A stretch of DNA of 64,000 nucleotides from Candidatus Edwardsbacteria bacterium RifOxyA12_full_54_48 (GTDB taxonomy: Bacteria; Edwardsbacteria; AC1; EtOH8): contig MFFN01000008.1 of NCBI GenBank assembly GCA_001777915.1, positions 1 through 64,000 on the forward strand, written 5' to 3'. The position numbers and the translations under genes are program-made. Shown here one piece after another: positions 35,426 to 43,185 of the stretch (its first letter is position 1; the number at the start of each line of letters is the position of its first letter). The notes below the pieces were generated by a model. It ran no database searches. It was given only the letters and a program-made list of their open reading frames with translations, and had not been told where the DNA came from.

Positions 35426-37894
35426 ATGGCACTTGAAAGAGAGAGAATAATCGGCTGCGAGATCGAGGAGGAGATGAAGACCTCCTACCTGAACTACTCC
35501 ATGTCGGTGATCGTGGGCCGGGCCCTGCCGGACGTCAGGGACGGCCTGAAGCCGGTGCACCGCCGGATACTGTACGCCATGAGCGAGCTGGGCATGGCCC
35601 ATAACAAGCCCTACAAGAAGAGCGCCCGCATCGTGGGAGAGGTGATGGGTAAATTCCATCCCCATGGCGATCAGGCCATCTATGACTCCATGGTGCGGAT
35701 GGCCCAGGAGTTCTCGCTGCGCTACATGCTGGTGGACGGCCAGGGCAACTTCGGCTCGGTGGACGGCGATCCGCCGGCCGCCCAGCGCTACACCGAGGCC
35801 AGGCTGTCCCGGATATCGGCCGAAGTGCTCAAGGATATAGACAAGGACACCGTCAAGTTCGTGGACAACTACGACGGATCGCTCCAGGAGCCCTCGGTGC
35901 TGCCCTCGCTGTTGCCCGGCCTGCTGGTCAACGGCTCCTCGGGGATCGCGGTGGGCATGGCCACCAATATCCCGCCCCACAATCTGGGCGAGGTGTGCGA
36001 CGCCGTCACCGCCCTGATCGACGAGCCGGAGCTGAAGCCGGAGAAACTGCTGAAGATAGTCAAGGGGCCGGATTTTCCCACCGGCGGCATGATCATGGGG
36101 GTCTCCGGGATCCGGGACGCCTACCTGACCGGCCGGGGCAAGGTGGTGATCAGGGGCAAGGTGATGGTGGAGACCGCCAAGAGCGGCAAGGAATACATCA
36201 TCATCTCCGAGCTGCCCTACGAGGTCAACAAGGCCAGCCTGATAGGGAAGGTGGCCGAGCTGGTGCGGGACAAGAAGCTGGACGGGATAGCCGACATCAA
36301 CGACGAATCCGACCGGGACGGCATGAGGGTGGTGATCACCATGAAGCGGGATGCCGACCCCCGGGTCACCATCAACCAGCTGTACCAGCACACCCAGCTG
36401 CAGAACAGTTTCGGAGTGATCATGCTGGCCCTGGTGGACGGGGTCCCCAAGGTGCTGAACCTGCATCAGGTGCTGAACCATTTCATCGATTTCCGGGTGG
36501 ATGTGGTCACCCGGCGCACCAGGTACGAACTGGCCCAGGCCGAAAAACGGGCCCATATCCTGGAGGGCCTGAAGATCGCCATCGAGAACATCGACGAGGT
36601 GGTCAGGATCATCAAGAAATCGGCCAACGTCGAGGCGGCCAAGGAATCGCTCCGGAAAAAGTTCAAACTCTCCGAGGAACAGGCCCAGGCCATACTGGAC
36701 ATGACCCTCAAGCGGCTGACCAGCCTGGAGACCAAGAAGATAGAGGAGGAATACGAGGAGCTGATCAAACTGATATCCAAACTGAAGGGGATCCTGGACA
36801 GCAAGCGCCGGCTGATGGGCGTCATCCGGGAGGAGATCGCCGAGCTGAAGAAGAAATACGGCGACGAGCGCCGCACCGAGATCCACGCCGCGGCCGAGGA
36901 GAGATTCTCCATCGAGGACCTGATAGTCGACGAGGAGATGGTGATCACCATCAGCCATGCCGGGTATATCAAGCGCCTTTCGGCCACGGCCTACAAGCGG
37001 CAGGGCCGGGGAGGCAAGGGGGTGACCGGCATGAAGACCAAGGACGAGGATTTCGTGGAGGGGATGTTCATCGCCTCCACCCACCATTACATCCTGTTCT
37101 TCACCGACAAGGGCCGCTGCTACTGGCTGAAGGTCTACGAGATCCCGGAGGGCGGCCGGGCCACCAAGGGCCGGCAGATCAGCAACCTCCTGGAGTTGAA
37201 GACCGACGAGAAGATCGCCGCTTATATCGCGGTCAAGGAATTCGACGACCAGCATTTCGTGGTGATGGCCACCAGCAGCGGGGTGGTCAAGAAGACCGCC
37301 CTGTCGGTATTCTCCAATCCCCGCAAGGCCGGCATCATCGCCGCCTCGGTGGACGACACGGATCATCTGATAGAGGCCAAGCTGACCGACGGGACCGAGG
37401 ACGTCATCCTGGTCACCCGCCAGGGGCAGGCCTGCCGCTTCCACGAGTCTGACGTCCGATCCATGGGCCGGACCGCAGGCGGGGTGCGGGGCATCACCCT
37501 GGAGAAGAAGGATTACGTGATCGGGATGGTGGTGGTCAAGCGGGAGGGCAGCCTGCTGACCATCTGCGACCGGGGATACGGCAAGCGGAGCGACATCGCC
37601 GATTACCGGGTGACCCGGCGGGGCGGCAAGGGGGTCATCAGCATGAAGCTCACCGACAAGACCGGCGAATTGGTGGCGGTCAAGGAGGTGGTGGACAGCG
37701 ACGAATTGATGATCATCTCGACCGAGGGCCAGGTGATAAGGCTGGCCCTCAAGAACGTCAGGGTGATGGGACGGGCCACCCAGGGGGTGCGCCTGATAAA
37801 TCTGGACGGCAAGGACAAGGTGGTGGATGTGGCCCGCCTGGCAGCCAAGGATGACGAGGAGAACGGGGATGGAGAACCCGAAGCTTTGGAATAA
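35426..37894 (+). CDS. gyrA: DNA gyrase subunit A
   Basis: An 822-residue DNA-cleaving subunit. The winged-helix region holds [17 protein letters not shown] and the catalytic Tyr122 in [12 protein letters not shown] long coiled-coil tower (about 370-490) is followed by a six-bladed C-terminal domain that starts with the GyrA box in [14 protein letters not shown] (about 526-539), diagnostic of gyrase. Position 83 is Gln, where Ser or Thr usually gives quinolone binding; Asp87 is kept. AAAGGA precedes the ATG. Confidence 0.96.
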   Translation: MALERERIIGCEIEEEMKTSYLNYSMSVIVGRALPDVRDGLKPVHRRILYAMSELGMAHNKPYKKSARIVGEVMGKFHPHGDQAIYDSMVRMAQEFSLRYMLVDGQGNFGSVDGDPPAAQRYTEARLSRISAEVLKDIDKDTVKFVDNYDGSLQEPSVLPSLLPGLLVNGSSGIAVGMATNIPPHNLGEVCDAVTALIDEPELKPEKLLKIVKGPDFPTGGMIMGVSGIRDAYLTGRGKVVIRGKVMVETAKSGKEYIIISELPYEVNKASLIGKVAELVRDKKLDGIADINDESDRDGMRVVITMKRDADPRVTINQLYQHTQLQNSFGVIMLALVDGVPKVLNLHQVLNHFIDFRVDVVTRRTRYELAQAEKRAHILEGLKIAIENIDEVVRIIKKSANVEAAKESLRKKFKLSEEQAQAILDMTLKRLTSLETKKIEEEYEELIKLISKLKGILDSKRRLMGVIREEIAELKKKYGDERRTEIHAAAEERFSIEDLIVDEEMVITISHAGYIKRLSATAYKRQGRGGKGVTGMKTKDEDFVEGMFIASTHHYILFFTDKGRCYWLKVYEIPEGGRATKGRQISNLLELKTDEKIAAYIAVKEFDDQHFVVMATSSGVVKKTALSVFSNPRKAGIIAASVDDTDHLIEAKLTDGTEDVILVTRQGQACRFHESDVRSMGRTAGGVRGITLEKKDYVIGMVVVKREGSLLTICDRGYGKRSDIADYRVTRRGGKGVISMKLTDKTGELVAVKEVVDSDELMIISTEGQVIRLALKNVRVMGRATQGVRLINLDGKDKVVDVARLAAKDDEENGDGEPEALE

Positions 37895-37948
37895 TTACCT
37901 TAGCCGCTCTGTTAAAGGAGCGGCCGGTAAAATATCAGCCGGCCTGCC

Positions 37949-38641
37949 ATGAAGGATCTTTCCCAGCATCTGGAGCAGAAGCTGGAACTGTTGAGACACA
38001 AGGACCTCAGTTCCATCGACCGGCTGGACCTGATAGACGAGCTGGCCCAGGCCTGCCGGGAGCTGCAGCATTTGAACCGTTCTCTGGCCGAAGCCAACCA
38101 GCAGAAATCCAAACTGCTGGAGGACCTGGGAGCCAAGACCGCCGAACTGGAGCAGCAGACCAAGGAGGACGGTCTGACAGGTCTCTACAACCGCCGTTAT
38201 CTGGACCTGCGGCTGGAGAACGAGTTCGACCGGGCCAAAAGATACCGCCGCAACCTGACGGTGATAATGGCCGACATCGACCGTTTCAAGAACATCAACG
38301 ATACCTATTCGCATCAGGTGGGCGACCGGGTGCTGAAAAAAGTGGCCCAGATATTCACCGATAACTGCCGGGGGGTGGACATCGTCGCCCGTTACGGCGG
38401 GGAGGAATTCGTGCTGGTGCTGCCGGAGACCCCCTCCAGCGGAGGGATCCTGGTCTGCGAGAGGATAAGGAAGAGCATCGAGGAATATCGCTGGGCGGAG
38501 ATCCAGGAAGGTTTAAGGGTCACCATAAGTTTGGGATTGTGTTATGATGTCGGGCTTCCCAGCCACCGGGAGATGCTGGCCGAGGCCGATGCCAAGATGT
38601 ACCAGGCCAAGAATCAAGGCCGCAATCAGGTGAAATTTTAA
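37949..38641 (+). CDS. diguanylate cyclase (GGDEF domain)
   Basis: 230 residues: an N-terminal coiled-coil helix pair (about 1-68) followed by a GGDEF domain (about 70-230) with DGLTGLYNRRYLD, MADIDRFKNINDTYSHQVGD and active site RYGGEEFVLVLPE (GGEEF about 150-154). It should make c-di-GMP from two GTP. No sensor or membrane part is present, so control is likely through dimerisation or a partner. It follows gyrA by 54 bases and precedes a lone PAS protein. Confidence 0.9.
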   Translation: MKDLSQHLEQKLELLRHKDLSSIDRLDLIDELAQACRELQHLNRSLAEANQQKSKLLEDLGAKTAELEQQTKEDGLTGLYNRRYLDLRLENEFDRAKRYRRNLTVIMADIDRFKNINDTYSHQVGDRVLKKVAQIFTDNCRGVDIVARYGGEEFVLVLPETPSSGGILVCERIRKSIEEYRWAEIQEGLRVTISLGLCYDVGLPSHREMLAEADAKMYQAKNQGRNQVKF

Positions 38642-38664
38642 CCCTAAGCAATGGAGCGACAAAT

Positions 38665-39003
38665 ATGGCCGGGGAGTGGGTGGACGGATTCGGCGGGGCG
38701 GTCACGGTCTGCGACCGGGAAGGGATCATCCTTTACATGAACGATAAGGCCGTTGTCACCTTTGCCAAATACGGCGGCCGGGAGCTGATCGGCCGGAACC
38801 TTTTGGACTGCCATCCCGAACCGGCCAGGAGCAAGCTTATGGCTCTGATGAATGAACAGCGGACCAATGTCTACACCATAGAGAAGAACGGCATCAAGAA
38901 GTTGATCCACCAAAGCCCCTGGTTCAGGGATGGCAAATACCGGGGATTCGTGGAATTGTCCCTGGAGATACCCTTCGATATGCCGCACTTCGAGAGAAAA
39001 TGA
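38665..39003 (+). CDS. single-domain PAS protein
   Basis: 112 residues, one PAS fold: FGGAVTVCDREGIILYMNDK, then GRELIGRNLLDCHPEPARSK and a C-terminal RGFVELSLEIPF strand. Stand-alone PAS proteins bind small ligands or haem, or act as partners of other sensors. The diguanylate cyclase ending 23 bases upstream lacks a sensor, so this could be its sensory partner (inference). GGAG precedes the start. Confidence 0.75.
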   Translation: MAGEWVDGFGGAVTVCDREGIILYMNDKAVVTFAKYGGRELIGRNLLDCHPEPARSKLMALMNEQRTNVYTIEKNGIKKLIHQSPWFRDGKYRGFVELSLEIPFDMPHFERK

Positions 39004-39011
39004 TTTTCCGC

Positions 39012-39040
39012 TTGCTTTTTATAAGTCATCGTAGTATAGT
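39012..39040 (+). promoter_or_regulatory. promoter of the small membrane protein gene
   Basis: TTGCTT at 39012-39017 and TATAGT at 39035-39040, 17 bases apart; ATG follows at 39085 with GGAGG at 39072-39076. Confidence 0.55.
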
Positions 39041-39084
39041 TCAGATATAAGCAATTCCCCAAAACATAACTGGAGGTATGTTAA

Positions 39085-39501
39085 ATGGAAGATCAAATCG
39101 GCACCGGTCTGTTGGCGGCGATGGGCGTGGTCTGGATGTTCGTGGGGCTGGCCGCCTACCTGTTCTCGGCCTTTGCCTTGATGGCCATTGCCAAAAAGAC
39201 CGACACCCCCAACGGCTGGCTGGGCTTCATTCCGATCGGCAATGTGTATCTGATGACCCAGATAGCCAAATTGCCCTGGTGGTGGACCTTATCGATACTG
39301 CTGGCCATCATTCCGGTGCTGGGGGCGATCGTCATGATGGTGGCCATGATCTACATCTGGTGGAAGATCGCCGAGAGGTTGGGCAAGCCCGGCTGGTGGA
39401 GCCTGCTGCTGCTGATCCCGATCGCCAATATCGTGATAATAGCCATCATGGCCTGGGGCAAGGACACTCCGGCCCCGGCCCAGGGCACTCCCCAGGCATA
39501 A
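39085..39501 (+). CDS. small multi-span membrane protein (DUF5684-like)
   Basis: 138 residues with four hydrophobic segments (about 8-33, 45-56, 64-93, 100-120), the pattern GWLGFIPIGNVYLM and KPGWWSLLLLIPIANIVI that marks small bacterial membrane proteins of the DUF5684 type, and a short Pro/Ala tail. Function unknown. It has its own promoter and probable terminator. Confidence 0.65.
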   Translation: MEDQIGTGLLAAMGVVWMFVGLAAYLFSAFALMAIAKKTDTPNGWLGFIPIGNVYLMTQIAKLPWWWTLSILLAIIPVLGAIVMMVAMIYIWWKIAERLGKPGWWSLLLLIPIANIVIIAIMAWGKDTPAPAQGTPQA

Positions 39502-39531
39502 ACTTTTTACAGCCAAGTTAGCTCTGTTAAT

Positions 39532-39560
39532 AGCCGTCCTGTTGTTGAGACATGACGGCT
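39532..39560 (+). terminator. probable terminator
   Basis: AGCCGTC at 39532-39538 pairs with GACGGCT at 39554-39560 (15-base loop), followed by TTATCATTTT. Confidence 0.5.
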
Positions 39561-39620
39561 TTATCATTTTCCCGGCCACCTTTATTGACTTTATCACCGA
39601 ATAATAAGTATAATCCTTTC

Positions 39621-41678
39621 ATGAAATTGATCCTGATAATCCTGATAACGGCCCTGTCCTTCTGGTCGCTGGCAAGCGAAAAGGAAAGGATCGGCCGTAA
39701 ACTGCAGCTGGGGTTTGCCGGAATACGGCTTTTGGCCATCATCCTGTTCGCTTTGGCCCTGTGGGGAATTCCCCTCAGCCTGAATATTTTTGCCAGGCAG
39801 GAAAACAACATGGTCCTGGTAGTGGATGCCAGCCGCAGCATGGCCCAGCGTGACGGCCGTCCGACCGGACGTTTTGACAGGGCGATGGACCTGCTGGGCA
39901 AAATATCCTTCCGGCAGGATATAAAAAAATATATTTATGACCAGAACGGCCTGCGGGAGGCCTTGCCCGGCCCGCCGGTTGAGTATTCCGACAATACCGA
40001 TCTGATAAAGATGATCAAAGCGGCGGTCTCCTTAAAGCCGAAAGCGGTGGTGCTGTTGTCGGACGGCAATCATAACGCGCCGGGAGATCCGGCATCCGGG
40101 ACAGCCGGCGGGGATATTCCGATATACGCCATCGGCCTGGGCCCGGAGGCTGATGATCAGCGTCCTTCAATATCCCGGATAAATTCACCGGAGGACATCT
40201 CTCCCGGGCAGAAGGCGGCAATTGTGCTGCAGCTGGACAACGTCAAGGACAGGGATAAGATAGTCCTGAGCGACGGCCGGGGAAGAACCCTGCAACAGGC
40301 GGAGTATTCTGCCGACAAGAAAACGATCACCCTGGAGGCGGCCCCTTCTGCTTTGGGGCTCAACCGCTATACGGTCAGCATGCTGTCCGGGGGCGATACC
40401 ATCGACCGAAAAAATGTGGCAATAAACGTAAAAAAAGACCGGATCAATGTTCTCTACCTGTCAGGCGATCCGGGATGGGACCTGAGGTTCATGCAGCAGA
40501 CTGCGGCCAATGCCAAAAATATCGAATTGAACCCCTATCTGTGGAAGGATGACAGCTGGTCGGGCATCGGCAGCCAGGAGGGAGACCGGCAGGATCCATC
40601 TGATAAAATAAAAACCGCCGATGTGATCATTCTGCAGGGCATCCGGGAAAGCATGCTGGAAAGGGGTCTGGAGGGCGATATCGCCGCCCGGGTGCGGGAC
40701 GGAGGAGGCGGACTTTTGATACTGGGCCTGGACTGGCTCTGGGCGTTCCGCAGCCGCCAGCTGTATGCCATTGCACCCCTGATGCCTTCGTCCAATAGCG
40801 GGCTCAGTGAGGGAACGATTTCGCTGACGAAATATTTCTTGGCTTCCGGCCTGTTCGATCAGTCCCTGACCGAACAGATCGCTAAACGGATGGTAAAATA
40901 TCCTCCCTTGAACATCAGGGGGAAGGTCAAACAGTTGGCTGCCGATGCGGTGCTATTGGGAACTGTTGAAAACAACAAAGAGCACATCCCCTTTTGGGGC
41001 CGTGGCTACTTCGGCCGGGGCCGCGTAATGCAGATAACGGCATCATCACTGGGGCCGTGGAAAATGGCCGCCCAGGGGATGCTGGGAGACAGCCTGGTCT
41101 ATCCCGCATTGATCACCGGGAGCTTTCGCTGGCTGGCCGGCATGGAGGATCAAAACATAACCCTATCCACCGACCGAAGCTTTTACTATCCCGACGAAAA
41201 GATCATTTTCCAGGGAAGCCTGCCGGCGGAAAACAGCCGGGCCCAGGGCCTGGAGTGGTCGGTTGAGATCAAGGGCAGAAACGGCCTCCGGCAAAAACGG
41301 AGAATGTCCCATTGGGCCCCGGGGCGCTATATATTCGATGCCGGGGCCCTGCCGCCGGGAGAGTATGGTTATGCATCTGCCCTTTCGGCGGATGGTAAAA
41401 AACTGGCCGACCTCTCCGGTCGATTCTGGGTGGAGCCCTTCCCGGGCCAGGAAAAGGAGCGCTTCCAGAACCGGAAATTGTTAAGGGAGATATCCCGGAT
41501 CACCCAGGGCAGATATTGGGATATCGATTCGGTGGCCGGCAATAATGACTGGCTGGATCAGGTCAAACCGCAACCGGCGGCGGCAGAAAGACCTTTGGCC
41601 CCCTGGCTGTTACCGCTGATCATGGTCCTGCTGTTGGCCGGGGAATGGTACTGGCGGCGGCGCTCCGGATTAAGCTGA
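39621..41678 (+). CDS. membrane VWA-domain protein with glutamine-amidotransferase-like region
   Basis: About 685 residues. Two N-terminal membrane segments (about 1-17 and 31-53) are followed by a von Willebrand A domain with MIDAS motif DASRS (in LVVDASRSMAQ, about 72-76) and LLSDGNHNAPGD. A region from about 275 (INVLYLSGDPGWDLRF, VIILQGIRESML, GGGLLILGLDWLW) resembles class-I glutamine-amidotransferase-like folds without a catalytic Cys. A C-terminal membrane segment (WLLPLIMVLLLAGEWYW) ends the protein. Similar proteins sit beside BatA/MoxR-type systems, but none are seen here. ATG 39621 opens the first membrane segment. Confidence 0.75.
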   Translation: MKLILIILITALSFWSLASEKERIGRKLQLGFAGIRLLAIILFALALWGIPLSLNIFARQENNMVLVVDASRSMAQRDGRPTGRFDRAMDLLGKISFRQDIKKYIYDQNGLREALPGPPVEYSDNTDLIKMIKAAVSLKPKAVVLLSDGNHNAPGDPASGTAGGDIPIYAIGLGPEADDQRPSISRINSPEDISPGQKAAIVLQLDNVKDRDKIVLSDGRGRTLQQAEYSADKKTITLEAAPSALGLNRYTVSMLSGGDTIDRKNVAINVKKDRINVLYLSGDPGWDLRFMQQTAANAKNIELNPYLWKDDSWSGIGSQEGDRQDPSDKIKTADVIILQGIRESMLERGLEGDIAARVRDGGGGLLILGLDWLWAFRSRQLYAIAPLMPSSNSGLSEGTISLTKYFLASGLFDQSLTEQIAKRMVKYPPLNIRGKVKQLAADAVLLGTVENNKEHIPFWGRGYFGRGRVMQITASSLGPWKMAAQGMLGDSLVYPALITGSFRWLAGMEDQNITLSTDRSFYYPDEKIIFQGSLPAENSRAQGLEWSVEIKGRNGLRQKRRMSHWAPGRYIFDAGALPPGEYGYASALSADGKKLADLSGRFWVEPFPGQEKERFQNRKLLREISRITQGRYWDIDSVAGNNDWLDQVKPQPAAAERPLAPWLLPLIMVLLLAGEWYWRRRSGLS

Positions 41679-41694
41679 GCATGAAAGGCAAACC

Positions 41695-42366
41695 ATGATA
41701 CCCCTCAAGGACGACATACCATCATCCGGTTTCCCGGCGGTCAATACCCTGATGATCGCCCTCAACGGGCTGGTCTTTCTCTATGAGGTCGGCCTGGGCC
41801 AGGATGTCTCGCAATTCATCCAGCGTTTCGGTCTGGTCCCCGCCAGCGCGCTGAGCCTGGGCATTGCCGGATGGGGGAGCGTCTTTTCCTCCATGTTCAT
41901 TCACGGCGGCTGGGAGCATATCATCGGCAATATGCTGTACCTTTTCATCTTCGGCGACAACGTGGAGGATGCTTTGGGGCATGTCAAATATCTGTTCTTT
42001 TATCTGCTGTGCGGCCTGGCCGCCGCCTGGGGACATATTTTGTTCAACCCTCATTCGACCATTCCCACGGTGGGGGCCTCCGGGGCGGTGGCCGGGGTGC
42101 TGGGGGCCTATCTGCTGCTGTACCCCCGGGCCGGGGTGCTGACGCTGATCCCCCTGGGCATCTTCATCCGGATAATCAAGGTCCCGGCTGTCCTGGTGCT
42201 GGGTTTCTGGATAGTGCTGCAGCTGTTGTTCGGCCTGATCAGCCTGCCCCTGCCGGGCGAGCAGTCCGGCGGCATCGCCTGGTTCGCCCATATCGGGGGC
42301 TTCTTTGCCGGGATGCTGCTGGCCATCCCGTTTATCCGCCGGAGAAATAAAGGGTCTTTTGTTTAA
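41695..42366 (+). CDS. rhomboid-family intramembrane serine protease
   Basis: 223 residues, six membrane segments. The rhomboid motifs are complete: FIHGGWEHIIGNMLYL in the second helix, the catalytic Ser in GASGAVAGVLGAY (about 129) and the catalytic His in AHIGGFFAGM (about 200). It cleaves membrane proteins within the bilayer; substrate unknown. It begins 16 bases after the VWA gene and may be cotranscribed. Confidence 0.92.
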   Translation: MIPLKDDIPSSGFPAVNTLMIALNGLVFLYEVGLGQDVSQFIQRFGLVPASALSLGIAGWGSVFSSMFIHGGWEHIIGNMLYLFIFGDNVEDALGHVKYLFFYLLCGLAAAWGHILFNPHSTIPTVGASGAVAGVLGAYLLLYPRAGVLTLIPLGIFIRIIKVPAVLVLGFWIVLQLLFGLISLPLPGEQSGGIAWFAHIGGFFAGMLLAIPFIRRRNKGSFV

Positions 42367-42373
42367 AAAAATG

Positions 42374-42402
42374 TTGCAAAAGGGCCCGGTTTCTGACATA
42401 AT
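42374..42402 (+). promoter_or_regulatory. promoter of the creatininase/cyclase operon
   Basis: TTGCAA at 42374-42379 and CATAAT at 42397-42402 are 17 bases apart, with TGA directly before the -10 box (extended -10). The first ATG is at 42457, with AAGGA at 42444-42448. Confidence 0.6.
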
Positions 42403-42456
42403 TAAAATTCAGACCTGCGGTCAACTTATATCTTACATCATAGCAAGGAATCAGCC

Positions 42457-43185
42457 ATGGAACACCGAATGGAGAGATTGAACTGGAAGCAGTTCCAAAA
42501 GACGGTCCCCGGAAAGACCGATATGGTCCTGCTGCCGGTGGGGACCATCGAGGCCCACGGGCCGGGGGCCCTGGGCACCGATGCCATAATTCCCGGCTAC
42601 CTGGCCGACCGGCTTTCCCGGCCGCTCAACGCCCTGGTGGCCCCGGCCATCAATTACGGCGTCACCAATTCCCTGATCGGCTTTCCGGGGTCGCTGACCG
42701 TCAGCCCCCCGACCCTTAAGGCCTATGTCCGGGAGGCGGCCTTCAGCCTGGCCGACGCCGGCTTCAAGAAGATCATCGTGCTCAACGGCCATGGCGGAAA
42801 CATCGACAGCCTGGACGATCTGGGGGCCGGGCTGTGGAGGGATAAAAAGGCCGGCTGCCTGGTGATCCACTGGTGGATGGCGGCCGAAGAGGCATCGGCC
42901 AAATATTTCGACGGCTCGGGCCATGCCGGGGCCGACGAGCTGGCGGCCCTGATGGCCATCGACCCGGCGCTGGTCTCAAAGTCCGACTACCGCCGGGAGG
43001 AGGCCGGGCACCGTTTTGAGGGCATCAGCATGCACCCCTTCTACCGGAGCATGATATTGAACCAGCCGGGCAAGGGCTATCCGGTGTTCAATTCCGCCCG
43101 GGCCAAGAAATATATGGAGGCGGTGGTGCTGAAATTAACCTCGGACATCAAACAGATATTGGCCGGCTGGGAGAAGATCATCTGA
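42457..43185 (+). CDS. creatininase-family amidohydrolase
   Basis: 242 residues of the creatininase / MftE-like family, metal-dependent amidohydrolases. PVGTIEAHGPGALGTDAI (about 28-45) has the metal-binding Glu, His and Asp, and VLNGHGGNIDSL (about 108-119) the second site; HAGADELAAL supplies a further acidic site. The true substrate of most family members is not creatinine. ATG 42457 or 42469 are both possible. The stop overlaps the next ATG (TGATG), so it is coupled to the cyclase gene. Confidence 0.85.
   Translation: MEHRMERLNWKQFQKTVPGKTDMVLLPVGTIEAHGPGALGTDAIIPGYLADRLSRPLNALVAPAINYGVTNSLIGFPGSLTVSPPTLKAYVREAAFSLADAGFKKIIVLNGHGGNIDSLDDLGAGLWRDKKAGCLVIHWWMAAEEASAKYFDGSGHAGADELAALMAIDPALVSKSDYRREEAGHRFEGISMHPFYRSMILNQPGKGYPVFNSARAKKYMEAVVLKLTSDIKQILAGWEKII

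Noticed and set aside
35384-37444. 686-codon open frame antisense to gyrA
   Set aside because: It is a by-product of GC-rich codons in gyrA; its composition is rich in Gly, His, Leu and Asp and resembles no protein family. Similar long antisense frames lie over gyrB (33134-34720) and the kinase (11838-13964).
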